Origin: Chryseobacterium sp. MYb264
GTDB lineage: Bacteria; Bacteroidota; Bacteroidia; Flavobacteriales; Weeksellaceae
Direction: 5' to 3'
DNA: 64,000 bases
Assembly: GCF_035974275.1 (NCBI RefSeq)
Contig: NZ_CP142422.1
Span: 3,410,001 to 3,474,000, forward strand
This document shows, one piece after another, positions 50,718 through 59,765 of this stretch. The translations under genes and the position numbers were made by a program. The notes under the pieces are model-generated. The model had not been told where the DNA came from. It did not search any database and worked only from the letters and a program-made list of their open reading frames with translations. How positions within the stretch are numbered: the stretch's first letter is position 1; every line of letters starts with the position of its first letter.

Positions 50718-51419
50718 ATGTTTGAACTTATATTATCTGCTGTTGGACTTGGCTTTATGTTAAGTTTAGTGTTCATAGGACCAATCTTTTTTCTTTTGAT
50801 AGAAACAAGCTTTTCACGCGGTCCAAAACATGCTCTCTCACTTGATTTGGGGGTAATTACGGCAGATATAATATGCATTATAGGATCTTATTATGCAATA
50901 AAAAGATATTCTAGTAAAGAATTATCAGAAGTGATGGATAGTCATCCTGTCTTTTATTGGGTGACTTCTGTACTTATATTTGTATATGGGATTTACATGA
51001 TACTTTCTAAAACTAAAATGCATGTACAAAATGAAAACAACCTTATTAGTCAAAATTATTTAAAAACCTTTTTTAATGGCTTTCTTTTTAATTTCTTGAA
51101 TATTGGTGTTTTATTATTCTGGTTAGTAACTGTAATAACAGTAAGAAAAGAATATCCTAATAATCATCATTTTGTACTGTATTTAGCAATTATTATATTA
51201 ACTTACTTTACAATAGACTTAGTAAAGATTTTTTTGGCAAAGCAGTTTCATTACAAACTTACCCAAAATGTTGCTAATAACATCAGAAAAATAGTTGGTT
51301 GTGTACTAATCTTATTTAGTATTTTTATTTTTTTGCAAAGCTTCCCTAGATTCAATCAGTTTGATAAAAGACTGGAAGAAGCAGAAAAAACTGAAATAAA
51401 ATATCAAAAGAACAAATGA
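50718..51419 (+). CDS. LysE family transporter
   Basis: A 233-residue polytopic inner-membrane protein with six hydrophobic segments, starting MFELILSAVGLGFMLSLVFI, with the LysE/RhtB-type GPIFFLLIETSFSRG loop near residues 22-37. The family exports amino acids; substrate is not readable. Its stop overlaps the start of the LD-carboxypeptidase gene by four bases (ATGA), so translation is coupled. Export of an amino acid next to a peptide-recycling enzyme is a reasonable but untested link. Confidence 0.8.
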   Translation: MFELILSAVGLGFMLSLVFIGPIFFLLIETSFSRGPKHALSLDLGVITADIICIIGSYYAIKRYSSKELSEVMDSHPVFYWVTSVLIFVYGIYMILSKTKMHVQNENNLISQNYLKTFFNGFLFNFLNIGVLLFWLVTVITVRKEYPNNHHFVLYLAIIILTYFTIDLVKIFLAKQFHYKLTQNVANNIRKIVGCVLILFSIFIFLQSFPRFNQFDKRLEEAEKTEIKYQKNK

Positions 51420-52345
51420 CAAAAATAATCTTTCCAAAATCCCTTAAAAAAGGTGATAAAATAGCTGTAATTTCCCCTGCAGGAGCCGTTGAAGCTTCTC
51501 AGCTGGAAAAGGGAATAAATAGGATTAAAAGCAAAGGATATGAGCCTGTTTTGGGTGAGCATCTTTACACTAAATTCTCCAACGGATACCATTATGCCGG
51601 AACAGAAAAGGAAAGATTAAAAGACCTCAATTGGGCTTTGAACGATAATGAAATTTCTGCCGTTTGGGCTTCGAGAGGAGGCTATGGATGTCAGCATCTG
51701 TTGCAGGAATTAAATCTGAAAAAATTTGTTAAAAACCCGAAATGGTATATTGGATATTCTGACAATACAGTAATCCAAAGTTATTTGTTGAAAAAAGGTT
51801 TTGCTTCCATTCATGGGCAAACCATTAAAACTTCAAGTTTTGGCGTAACGAAGGAAAGCTATGAATTGATTTTTGATATTCTAAAAGGAAAGACGCCAAA
51901 ATATACAATTGCTTCCCATCAATTAGATAAAAAAGGAAGTATTAAAGGAGAATTGATTGGCGGAAATCTGGCGTTGATCTATGCTCTTTTAGGAACAAAA
52001 TACTCTTTCGATTTCAAAGACAAAATTCTTTTCATTGAAGATATTGGCGAAAATTTTTATGCGCTTGACCGAATGATTATGAGTCTTGAATTAGCAGGAG
52101 TTTTCAATAAGATATCAGGGTTAATCGTTGGCGGAATGACCAATATGGGCGACGAAAAAGATAATAAACAATATGGAGAAAGCTTTGATGAATTTGCTTA
52201 TCAATTGATTTCAGATAGAATTTCTAAGTATCGGTTTCCTGTTGTTTTTGGTTTCCCAAATGGGCATATTAAAGATAATCGTCCTTTGATTATCGGAAGT
52301 CAAATAAAGGTTAAGATTGAAAATAAGGTTAAGATTGAGTTTTAA
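51416..52345 (+). CDS. LD-carboxypeptidase (S66 family)
   Basis: A 309-residue serine peptidase that removes the terminal D-Ala from muropeptide tetrapeptides in the cytoplasm (LdcA) or acts on related amide bonds (MccF). The nucleophile Ser is in WYIGYSDNTVIQ, followed by the GNLALI region; the Glu is in ILFIEDIGENFYALDRM and the His in FGFPNGHIKDNRPL, completing the Ser-Glu-His triad. Length fits the family. It overlaps the LysE gene by four bases. Confidence 0.88.
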   Translation: MTKIIFPKSLKKGDKIAVISPAGAVEASQLEKGINRIKSKGYEPVLGEHLYTKFSNGYHYAGTEKERLKDLNWALNDNEISAVWASRGGYGCQHLLQELNLKKFVKNPKWYIGYSDNTVIQSYLLKKGFASIHGQTIKTSSFGVTKESYELIFDILKGKTPKYTIASHQLDKKGSIKGELIGGNLALIYALLGTKYSFDFKDKILFIEDIGENFYALDRMIMSLELAGVFNKISGLIVGGMTNMGDEKDNKQYGESFDEFAYQLISDRISKYRFPVVFGFPNGHIKDNRPLIIGSQIKVKIENKVKIEF

Positions 52346-52377
52346 ATTCTCCTACTCTCAAACCCTCAAACACAAGT

Positions 52378-52749
52378 ATGGCAGATCACAATGACTTCGG
52401 AAAATTAGCAGAGGATTTGGCAGTTGATTATTTAAATAAAAACGGGTATAAAATTCTGGTGCGGAACTTTCGTTTTCAAAAAGCGGAAGTTGATATTATT
52501 GCCGAAAGAGATGATCTGACTATTGTGGTAGAGGTAAAAGCAAGATCTACGGATTTTTTCATTTTGCCTCAGGAGGCCATTACAAAAGCTAAAATACGAT
52601 CTATAGTTTCCGCGACCGATTATTTTATGGAAAAATCCGCAAGAGATCAGGAGGTGAGGTTTGATATTATCTCTTTACTTCCGGATGAAAACGGAAATTT
52701 AGTAATTGAACATATTCCCGATGCCTTCGAAGCATTTGATGCTAATTAA
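52378..52749 (+). CDS. YraN/UPF0102 family endonuclease-like protein
   Basis: A 123-residue protein of the YraN/UPF0102 family, a Holliday-junction-resolvase-like fold with a PD-(D/E)xK motif. The fold landmarks are GKLAEDLAVDYLNKNGYKIL, AEVDIIAERDDLTIVVEVKAR (Asp, then Glu-x-Lys) and the C-terminal VRFDIISLLPDE. Biological role is unclear. It follows the LD-carboxypeptidase gene with a short gap in the same strand. Confidence 0.88.
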   Translation: MADHNDFGKLAEDLAVDYLNKNGYKILVRNFRFQKAEVDIIAERDDLTIVVEVKARSTDFFILPQEAITKAKIRSIVSATDYFMEKSARDQEVRFDIISLLPDENGNLVIEHIPDAFEAFDAN

Positions 52750-52813
52750 TAAAAGGCATACTAACGAAATAAAAGATTTAGAAATTACAGAAATGATTAA
52801 CATCAACTGTTTG

Positions 52814-52854
52814 TTTAGTTTTTAATATTAACTAAGTATTTAGTTTTAATATTA
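52814..52854. repeat. 25-bp-spaced direct repeats upstream of the SDR gene
   Basis: TTTAGTTTTTAATATTA (52814-52830) and TTTAGTTTTAATATTA (52839-52854) are near-identical direct repeats, start to start 25 bp, ending 41 bp before the SDR start. They could bind a regulator in helical phase (about 2.4 turns), but this may be chance in AT-rich DNA. Confidence 0.35.
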
Positions 52855-52895
52855 TTTCTGTTAATATAAATTTTACAGTTAATACATACAAAATT

Positions 52896-53645
52896 ATGAA
52901 AACAATATTGATAACCGGTGCTACTTCCGGAATTGGAAAATCTACTGCAGAAATTTTGGCTAAACAGGGAAACAGGATTATTATCTGTGGAAGAAGAACT
53001 GAAGTTTTAGATTCTGTAAAAACTGAACTTTCCGTATACACCGATGTATTTAGTTTAAAATTTGATGTTAGAAATTTAGTTGAAGTAGAAACTGCGATCG
53101 ATTCTTTGCCTGAAGAGTGGAAAGATATTGATGTTTTAATCAATAATGCAGGAAATGCTCATGGGCTGGATCCATTATCAGCAGGAAAAACGGATGACTG
53201 GGACTCTATGATCGATGGAAATGTGAAAGGCCTTTTGTATGTTTCCAAGATGATTATCCCAGGAATGAAAGAGAAAAAAGCGGGGCATATTGTCAACATC
53301 AGTTCTGTGGCGGCGAGACAAACTTATGCTAATGGCGTTGTGTATTGTGCAACCAAAAAAGCAGTGGACGTAATTTCTGAAGGGATGAGGATAGAATTAA
53401 CCGAATTTGGAATTAAAGTAACCAATATTCAGCCAGGAGCTGTAGAAACCGATTTTTCCATGGTAAGATTCAAGGGGGATAGTGAAAAAGCTTCTACGGT
53501 ATATGCCGGATATGAGCCTTTAAAAGCGGAAGATATTGCAGATTCTATTGCTTATTGCATAAACGCTCCTAAACACGTTTGTATTTCTGATATGACCATT
53601 TACCCTTCTGCTCAGGCAGAACCAAGAACAATTTACAGAAAATAG
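52896..53645 (+). CDS. Short-chain dehydrogenase/reductase
   Basis: A 249-residue NAD(P)-dependent oxidoreductase. Motifs are the cofactor loop ITGATSGIGKSTAEIL, CGRRTEVLD, NNAGNAHGLDPL, catalytic Ser in NISSVAARQ and the YxxxK pair in VVYCATKKAVDV. The C-terminal PGAVETDFSMVRFKGD and the substitution pattern resemble the YdfG-type 3-hydroxy acid dehydrogenases more than FabG. Substrate unknown. The 150-bp upstream gap has direct repeats that could regulate it. Confidence 0.88.
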   Translation: MKTILITGATSGIGKSTAEILAKQGNRIIICGRRTEVLDSVKTELSVYTDVFSLKFDVRNLVEVETAIDSLPEEWKDIDVLINNAGNAHGLDPLSAGKTDDWDSMIDGNVKGLLYVSKMIIPGMKEKKAGHIVNISSVAARQTYANGVVYCATKKAVDVISEGMRIELTEFGIKVTNIQPGAVETDFSMVRFKGDSEKASTVYAGYEPLKAEDIADSIAYCINAPKHVCISDMTIYPSAQAEPRTIYRK

Positions 53646-53729
53646 TCTCAAAATAATGGTTTAACTTTGCAGGAATAGCAGCATTTATCATCGGTAAATT
53701 AGCTGAAACTGTTAATTATTACATTAAAA

Positions 53730-54410
53730 ATGAAAATCTTATACCTCGAAACGTCTTCAAAAAACTGTTCTGTAGCTATTTCTGACAATGAAGAGTTGCT
53801 GTGTCTAACTGAGGAAGTTTCTGAAAATTATAAACAGTCTGAAAGCCTTCACACTTTTGTGGAATGGGCTTTAGAAGGTGCCGGAATCTCAATGAAAGAG
53901 ATCGAAGCGGTATCTTTGGGAAAAGGCCCGGGATCTTATACCGGACTGAGAATTGGTGCGTCTTCTGCTAAAGGTTTTTGCTACGGCTTAAAGATTCCAT
54001 TGGTTGCCGTCAATTCTTTAGAAAGTATGATAGAGCCTTTTTTAAGGCAAAACTACGACTTTGTAATACCTTTGATCGATGCGAGGAGAATGGAGGTTTA
54101 TACGGCAGTTTATGACGGTTCAACAGGAGAAGAAGTATCATCAACTGAAGCAAAGGTATTGGATGAAACTTCTTTTGAAGAATTTAAAGATAAAAAAGTG
54201 ATATTCGTGGGAGACGGAGCAAAAAAAGCTCAGGAAATTTTACGGCTTCCAAATGCTGATTATAATGATACCATCTACCCTTCTGCACAGTATTTAATCA
54301 ATAAATCCCTTGAAAAAATCGGTAATAAGGAGTTTGAAGATATTGCGTACTTCGAACCTTTTTATCTGAAAGACTTTCATGGAGTAAAGAAAAAGAAAAG
54401 CGAAGATTAG
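53730..54410 (+). CDS. tsaB: tRNA threonylcarbamoyladenosine biosynthesis protein TsaB
   Basis: TsaB is the scaffold partner of TsaD in making N6-threonylcarbamoyl-adenosine at position 37 of ANN-decoding tRNAs. The 226-residue protein has the ASKHA-type start ILYLETSSKNCSVAISDN, then VSENYKQSESLHTFVEWALE, GKGPGSYTGLRIGASSAKGF and VIPLIDARRMEVYTAVYD. It lacks the metal-binding His pair that distinguishes TsaD. The stop lies inside the hairpin of the downstream terminator. Confidence 0.93.
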   Translation: MKILYLETSSKNCSVAISDNEELLCLTEEVSENYKQSESLHTFVEWALEGAGISMKEIEAVSLGKGPGSYTGLRIGASSAKGFCYGLKIPLVAVNSLESMIEPFLRQNYDFVIPLIDARRMEVYTAVYDGSTGEEVSSTEAKVLDETSFEEFKDKKVIFVGDGAKKAQEILRLPNADYNDTIYPSAQYLINKSLEKIGNKEFEDIAYFEPFYLKDFHGVKKKKSED

Positions 54411-54426
54411 ATTCTTCGCTTTTTTT
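54396..54426. terminator. Bidirectional terminator between tsaB and porW/sprE
   Basis: AAAAGCGAAGA (54396-54406) pairs with TCTTCGCTTTT (54413-54423), with T tracts on each strand. The tsaB stop codon lies in the loop, so the last codons of tsaB form the stem. Confidence 0.85.
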
Positions 54427-54434
54427 ATGATGCC

Positions 54435-57086
54435 TTACTGAGCTTTCGGTGCTTGTGAATTTGGATTTAGGGGTACTTTTTTACTTTTTTTCTGTTCCGG
54501 CACAGGTTGCGGTGCTGCATTCAGATCATCAATAAGCAAATTGGAATTATTCTGAATGACTTGCTGTGGCTGTTGTTTATTTTGATTCTGAACAGAACTG
54601 CTCGTCTTAATATTGGAAGATTTTTTATTATTTCCCTGAACCGCAGATTGTGAAGGCATAAGGTTTCCTCCCTCTCCAGGCGTTTGCGGTATTGAATTTC
54701 CTTTGTTATCTGTCGCCTGGAATGCAAGGTCACTTTTCAGATAATTAAGCATTTCTTTGGCCTTTAAACCTTCAGGTGTCTTGGCATAGTTCAGAACGAT
54801 CTGTTCCAACTGAAGAATCATAACCTCCTTCCCACTCGATTTTCCGGCGTTGAAAGCATTTAGCAAAGATAATTTCGGTACCAATGCATCTTTTGGATTT
54901 TTCTGAATAGCCTGATCCAGAATATCTTTACTTTCTGTAAATTTTTCGGACTCGTAAAGAGCATACGCCTTTTTGTATTCATTTTCAGTTTCTTCTGATG
55001 ATTTTACAAAGGTGTTACTCTTGGGGTTCCTTGCAAATTCAGCAAATGACGAATAAGGATAATCTTTCAGAAGTATACTTTTCGCTCTTTCAGAAGCCGC
55101 AGGATTTTTCTCGTGATTCATGGCAAAAATCTCATACAAAGCCTGTAACATTACTTTTTCTTCAGGCTGAACATCTACCAGGTCATAAAGCGTTTTTGTG
55201 GCTAAAGGAGTATTGGTAAAGTAATTCTGATACATAATTCCCAATCCTAAGGAAGCAGTATCCCTGTCTTTTTTTAGCTGAGATAATTTTCCTGCATCCG
55301 TCGGGATCTGTTCGATGTAGAAAGCAGGTTCAAAACGTCTCGGATTAGGAGCCGCCGTCTGTCCTAAAGCCTCATTTTTCATGTCGTCAAGTGAGGAGCC
55401 CATCTTCTTGGAGTAACGCCAGTTATCTACCAATGCTCTGTCTCCCCATACCTGCTTAAATGAAGAACTTCCCTTAGCTACGGTTCCTGTATTACCAAAA
55501 TAAAAGCCTTTGGATACCGTTCCGAAATCTTCAAAAGAATTGGAGCTGTTGGCAAATAATGATGTAGAACTGTAGTCACCCGTATCAAAGCCTTTTTCTC
55601 TTTCCGCACGGCGTCTTTCAAGCTCTTCCTTTTCCTCTTTTACTTTTAATTTGGCAATATATTTATTGAAAAAATCGGTTTTCTGCTCTGTGCTCATTTT
55701 TGCAAGGCTAAGAATACTGTCATTTTTCTTAATTAAATAATAATTTTTTGAGATCTTTTTAATGTTGGTAGACTGGTCTTTCAGGAGTACTTTGGAAGGT
55801 TCATAAGTCATCACTGCCAAAGCTGAATCATAATAAGTTCCGGCTCCTATATAATCATTTTTAGAGAGATAACCCTGCCCTATTTCATAATACGCCAGTC
55901 CGCGAATCTGCGGATCTGAGATCTTTTCCAGCAGAGATTTTCTGAACAGCTGTTGTGCTTCTTCTTTTTTACCGGCTTTATCCGCCATTAAGCCCAACGC
56001 ATATAAAAATTCATTTTTTCTGGAACCGTATGTTCCTTTCTTACTGATTCCTTCAAGGTATTTTTTACCCCCTTCATAATCCCCTTTTCCATTAAATGTT
56101 TTAGCGACTTCGATTTGTGATTTTACCTCGAATTCAAAATCATTGGCATATTTATAGGCAGCCATAAAACTTTCCCGCGCTTTGTCACTTTGTCCTGAAT
56201 TTTGTAAAACCTGACCTCTCAGAAAAGCAATTCTGCTTTTGAGTTTTCTGTTGGAATTAAGCTCAAATGCCCGATCCAGTTCTTTTATGGCCTCATCTTT
56301 TTTATTGGCATCCAAAAGAGATTCAGCATAATAGATGCTTAATAATTTCTGATAAGTTTTGCTGATTTTTTCATCCTGAAGCTTAGCAAAAGTTTCGTGA
56401 GCTTTGTGATAGTCTTTGAGCTGTGCGTAGGCCAGTCCCTGATAAATTCTGGCTAAAGGAATTCTTTTATCTTCTTTCATGTGGCTGAAAACGTAGTTCA
56501 GCGCATCCAGTGCTTCCAATGATTTTCCTCTGTAAATTCTGGATTGTGCGAGAATCATATAGGCCTCGAAAATCTGTTTATTTTTCTCTTCTCCATTTCT
56601 GATCACAGAGTATTTATTAATGGATTTCAATGCCTTTGCTTCGGCAATTTCAAGAGCGGTAGCCCCTTGAGGGGCAGCTTGTTCAGTTTCCTTTGTTGAT
56701 TTTCCAAATGAGTTCGTACTAGCCCCGGAAAGCCCCGGCATCCCCGGCATTCCGGGCATTTTTACGGTGTTTCCAGCGGCAGGAGTTCTGTTGATCTCTG
56801 CCATTTTCATAGAATTCTCGGCGAAAGCTGATGATTGGCCCAGATCGCTTCCCAAAGGCTGATCTTCATAGGTTAAAATAGGAATATAAGGAGCATAAAA
56901 GTTATCTTTATGGCTCTTATCTCTGGTTTCAAACTCCGTATTTAATGCATCTTTTGCATTAAACAAGGTGTTGTAATATGTGGTAAACCCTTTCATGAAC
57001 TTGGATCGCTGTTCCGGCCTTTTTACTTTCGTTCCGCACGAAATAACGATACACGCCACTAAAAGGAATAAAATATTCTTTTTCAT
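54435..57086 (-). CDS. porW: Type IX secretion/gliding lipoprotein PorW/SprE
   Basis: An 883-residue TPR lipoprotein of the SprE/PorW family, needed for type IX secretion and, in gliding relatives, motility. Signal LLVACIVISCGTKVK has lipobox Cys17. The N-terminal signature KFMKGFTTYYNTLFNAKDAL is distinctive of the family. Several TPR-like helical pairs run from about 155 to 420 (e.g. GKSLEALDALNYVFSHM, KAHETFAKLQDE). The C-terminal quarter is low complexity (Gln/Asn/Pro/Lys-rich, about 800-883). Other type IX genes are not in the window. No function of the C-terminal tail is known to me. Confidence 0.9.
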   Translation of the reverse strand: MKKNILFLLVACIVISCGTKVKRPEQRSKFMKGFTTYYNTLFNAKDALNTEFETRDKSHKDNFYAPYIPILTYEDQPLGSDLGQSSAFAENSMKMAEINRTPAAGNTVKMPGMPGMPGLSGASTNSFGKSTKETEQAAPQGATALEIAEAKALKSINKYSVIRNGEEKNKQIFEAYMILAQSRIYRGKSLEALDALNYVFSHMKEDKRIPLARIYQGLAYAQLKDYHKAHETFAKLQDEKISKTYQKLLSIYYAESLLDANKKDEAIKELDRAFELNSNRKLKSRIAFLRGQVLQNSGQSDKARESFMAAYKYANDFEFEVKSQIEVAKTFNGKGDYEGGKKYLEGISKKGTYGSRKNEFLYALGLMADKAGKKEEAQQLFRKSLLEKISDPQIRGLAYYEIGQGYLSKNDYIGAGTYYDSALAVMTYEPSKVLLKDQSTNIKKISKNYYLIKKNDSILSLAKMSTEQKTDFFNKYIAKLKVKEEKEELERRRAEREKGFDTGDYSSTSLFANSSNSFEDFGTVSKGFYFGNTGTVAKGSSSFKQVWGDRALVDNWRYSKKMGSSLDDMKNEALGQTAAPNPRRFEPAFYIEQIPTDAGKLSQLKKDRDTASLGLGIMYQNYFTNTPLATKTLYDLVDVQPEEKVMLQALYEIFAMNHEKNPAASERAKSILLKDYPYSSFAEFARNPKSNTFVKSSEETENEYKKAYALYESEKFTESKDILDQAIQKNPKDALVPKLSLLNAFNAGKSSGKEVMILQLEQIVLNYAKTPEGLKAKEMLNYLKSDLAFQATDNKGNSIPQTPGEGGNLMPSQSAVQGNNKKSSNIKTSSSVQNQNKQQPQQVIQNNSNLLIDDLNAAPQPVPEQKKSKKVPLNPNSQAPKAQ

Positions 57087-57172
57087 TATTCAATATAACT
57101 CGCTAATCTGCTTTTTATTATCAGAAGCTTTGATGATTTTGTAAAAATAATAAAATTTTATATTGAAACTCT

Positions 57173-57727
57173 TTATATTTCTTTCAAAATTTTGTAAACC
57201 AAATGGGTAGGAAGTCCCATAATGGTATAAAAGCTGCCATTCATTTTCTTGATCTTCGCCATTCCGAGCCATTCTTGTATCCCATAGCTTCCGGCTTTAT
57301 CGAAAGGTTTGTAATTTTGAATGTAATACGTGATTTCTTCATCAGAAATAATATCAAATTCTACGTCGGCAACGTCGGTTTCGGTAATGGTTTTATCTAA
57401 AGTTTTAATGGTAATTCCCGTGTAAACCTGATGGGTCTTCCCTGAAAGCAGTCTCAGCATATTTCGCGCATCTTCTTCATCTCTGGGTTTTCCAAGGAAC
57501 TGGTTATCAATAGCTACGACTGTGTCAGCCGTTAATAACACTTCTCCTTCTTCTAAATTTCGGAATGCATTTGCTTTTAATTCAGATAAATAGGCAGCAG
57601 ACTCTCCTACTTTGATATGTTCAGGAACAATTTCTTCACAATCAATTTTTACCACTTCAAACTCAAATCCTAAATGGGTTAAAAGTTCTTTCCTTCTTGG
57701 AGATTGTGATGCTAATAATAATTTCAT
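57173..57727 (-). CDS. maf: Maf family nucleoside triphosphate pyrophosphatase
   Basis: Maf proteins hydrolyse non-canonical or dTTP/UTP nucleotides to monophosphates, cleaning the pool. The 184-residue protein starts with LLLASQSPRRKELLTHLGF, which contains the phosphate-binding SxRR motif, and has VLLTADTVVAIDN with the catalytic Asp, then GKTHQVYTGI. Length is typical. It follows the KdsC-type phosphatase by 10 bp. It may belong to one transcript with the DUF2520 and phosphatase genes. Confidence 0.93.
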   Translation of the reverse strand: MKLLLASQSPRRKELLTHLGFEFEVVKIDCEEIVPEHIKVGESAAYLSELKANAFRNLEEGEVLLTADTVVAIDNQFLGKPRDEEDARNMLRLLSGKTHQVYTGITIKTLDKTITETDVADVEFDIISDEEITYYIQNYKPFDKAGSYGIQEWLGMAKIKKMNGSFYTIMGLPTHLVYKILKEI

Positions 57728-57737
57728 TTTCAGTTAA

Positions 57738-58256
57738 TTAAATAGATTGTGTGTTGTCTTCATGCCAATTTCCCTGAACTTTCATGACCTGCTCAATAAC
57801 ATCGCGTACTGCTCCACTTCCTCCTTTAATGGGTGAGATATAAGAGGCTATTCCTTTCACTTCAGGAACCGCATTTTCAGGACATGCCGCAATAGCTGAG
57901 TTTTTCATCATCGGGATGTCCGGAAGATCGTCGCCCATGGTTAAGATTTCCTCATTTTTAAGATTGTATTTCTTCTTGAAATCCTCATAGTCAACCATTT
58001 TATTATGAGATTTCGGATAATAATCCTCAATTCCGAGATAATTGATTCTGTGTTTTACCATTTCATCATTTCCACCTGTAATAACACCGATCAAATAATC
58101 GTTTTTCAATGCTTTTACAACGGCATAACCGTCTAAAACATTCATCACTCTCGACATATTTCCACCGGGCATCAAATACACACTTCCGTCTGTGAAAACG
58201 CCGTCTACATCAAATACAAATGCTTTTATATCTTTTAATTTCTCTTTATAGCTCAT
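57738..58256 (-). CDS. KdsC-type HAD phosphatase (3-deoxy-D-manno-octulosonate 8-phosphate phosphatase-like)
   Basis: A 172-residue HAD-superfamily phosphatase without a cap domain. The catalytic motif is VFDVDGVFTDGSVYLMP near residues 14-30, motif II has IGVITGGNDEMVKHR, and motif III/IV are in ILTMGDDLPDIPMMKN. This is the KdsC layout, which dephosphorylates KDO-8-P for LPS core synthesis. Some flavobacterial members act on other sugar phosphates, so the substrate is inferred. The start overlaps the DUF2520 gene by 11 bp. Confidence 0.85.
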   Translation of the reverse strand: MSYKEKLKDIKAFVFDVDGVFTDGSVYLMPGGNMSRVMNVLDGYAVVKALKNDYLIGVITGGNDEMVKHRINYLGIEDYYPKSHNKMVDYEDFKKKYNLKNEEILTMGDDLPDIPMMKNSAIAACPENAVPEVKGIASYISPIKGGSGAVRDVIEQVMKVQGNWHEDNTQSI

Positions 58257-58995
58257 ACATTTTTTGAATTGAATGATTCATTGTTTTATAAATTTCAAGA
58301 CTTTCGTCTTGCAATAATTGCTCATGTAATTCCAGAATTCTTTTGTCATTTCTTACTGCCGGACCGGTTTGTGCCGATTTAGGTTCAATTTCATGAACTT
58401 TTTGAATCGTCTCATCAATTATAGGTAAAAAATAATCAAACGGAATTTCCTGAGAATCCGAAATTTCTTTGGCTCTTGAAAAAAGATGATTCACAAAATT
58501 GCAGGCAAAAACAGCTGTTAAGTGAATATATTTTCTCTTCTCATGAGTACTTTCCATTACATTTCTGGAAATTTTTGAAGCGATTTCAAATAAGATTTTT
58601 TTATCATCTTCATTTTCGGTTTCAATGAAAAAAGGAATGTTTGAATAATCCAGTTCTTTTGATTTTGAAAACGTCTGCAAAGGATAAAAACTTGCCTTTC
58701 GGTAATTGCCTTGCAAAATTTCTTTAGGAAGAGACCCTGAAGTATGTACCACAAGTGCGTCTTTTTTTTGAATTAGTTTTGAAACATCTTCCACAGAGTG
58801 GTCGCTGACACAAATAACATATAAATCCGAATCGACTAAATTTTTAGTTGAATAAGAAATGTTTAATTCTTCTGAAATTTTTTGAAGTTCAGGTTCATTC
58901 CTTCCAAAAATCTGGGCTAAAGGAATATTATTCTGAACAAAAGCTTTTGCCATGTGATACGCCACATTTCCGGAACCGATAATTACAACTTGCAT
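58246..58995 (-). CDS. Rossmann-fold and DUF2520 domain protein
   Basis: A 249-residue predicted NAD(P)-dependent oxidoreductase. The N-terminal Rossmann domain starts MQVVIIGSGNVAYHMAKAFV and includes LYVICVSDHSVEDVSK and VVHTSGSLPKEIL. The C-terminal DUF2520 helical domain has HEKRKYIHLTAVFACNFVNH and AQTGPAVRNDKRILELHEQL. The layout resembles F420-dependent and ketopantoate-type reductases, but the reaction is unknown. Overlap with the phosphatase gene suggests coupled expression. Confidence 0.85.
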   Translation of the reverse strand: MQVVIIGSGNVAYHMAKAFVQNNIPLAQIFGRNEPELQKISEELNISYSTKNLVDSDLYVICVSDHSVEDVSKLIQKKDALVVHTSGSLPKEILQGNYRKASFYPLQTFSKSKELDYSNIPFFIETENEDDKKILFEIASKISRNVMESTHEKRKYIHLTAVFACNFVNHLFSRAKEISDSQEIPFDYFLPIIDETIQKVHEIEPKSAQTGPAVRNDKRILELHEQLLQDESLEIYKTMNHSIQKMYEL

Positions 58996-59150
58996 AAAAC
59001 AAAGATAAGATTTTTAGATAGGAAGATAGGAGAGGGGAGTTGGAAGTTTTATTATTTTAGGTTTTAATTTTAAACTTTTTACCACAGAAAAAGCAAAAGA
59101 TTTTTACACTTTAATTATGTTAAATAGTTAAACGCAAAAAAGAACAGATA

Positions 59151-59233
59151 ATACCGTTTTCTTTTTGAATTTACCTTAATAAACCCTGAAGGGGTTGAAT
59201 ACTGAAAAGGAAATTTCAAAGATAAAATGGTAT
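59151..59233. repeat. Terminal-inverted-repeat element, copy B (83 bp)
   Basis: Left end ATACCGTTTTCTTTTTGAAT and right end (reverse complement) ATACCATTTTATCTTTGAAA are imperfect terminal inverted repeats of about 22 bp. It shares the left 45 bp and the right 30 bp with copy A at 29892-30042 but lacks copy A's central hairpins. The 770-bp gap (58996-59765) holds only this element, decayed repeat-like DNA near 59080-59110 and 59278-59346, and the sigma-factor promoters. No gene is seen. Confidence 0.75.
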
Positions 59234-59652
59234 AAGTAAATAAAATCAAAGATTTTTTTTCTTTTGCAGACTTTTGAACTCCTTTAAATAAACACAGTAA
59301 AGTCTTTTGTTTCTTTCGCGGTTACTTTTAAAATTGGTTTAAACAGATTTTTTTATTTTGAATAATCCTTTTAACATAATTCTGCTAAAGTTTGGCCACG
59401 GAAATAGGCGCTTTTTGGTGGACAAGATTTTACTTATCCTATACTATATCTTTTGTTATATTTAAAATCCTCTTAAAGAGTGAGATTTAAACATAAATTT
59501 AAAGATTAAGTATTTTTTAATCAATTTATTATCAATTTATCAATGGAAAATGATGGAAAAAAATGGTGTTGAATTATACTCAGATAGGTGATGTTATCAC
59601 TGTACAGTAAAGAGATTGGTATGGTTTTTAGTTAATTTCCTTGTATAAAAAA

Positions 59653-59685
59653 TTGATCTAAATTTGAGAATCATTCTTATATTTG
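59653..59685 (+). promoter_or_regulatory. Upstream promoter of the sigma-factor operon
   Basis: TTG (59653-59655) and TATATTTG (59678-59685) with a 22-bp spacer fit the Bacteroidota housekeeping promoter. It lies 80 bp before the start codon. Confidence 0.55.
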
Positions 59686-59732
59686 ATTAAGATATCCGAA
59701 ATGAAAATTAAAAAAGTAATTTAACTTTCTGT

Positions 59733-59740
59733 TATTTTTG
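59733..59740 (+). promoter_or_regulatory. Second -7 element of the sigma-factor operon
   Basis: TATTTTTG matches TAnnTTTG, 25 bp before the sigma-factor ATG, suggesting a proximal second start. Confidence 0.45.
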
Positions 59741-59765
59741 TAATCCAAAACAATGAAAGCATCTT

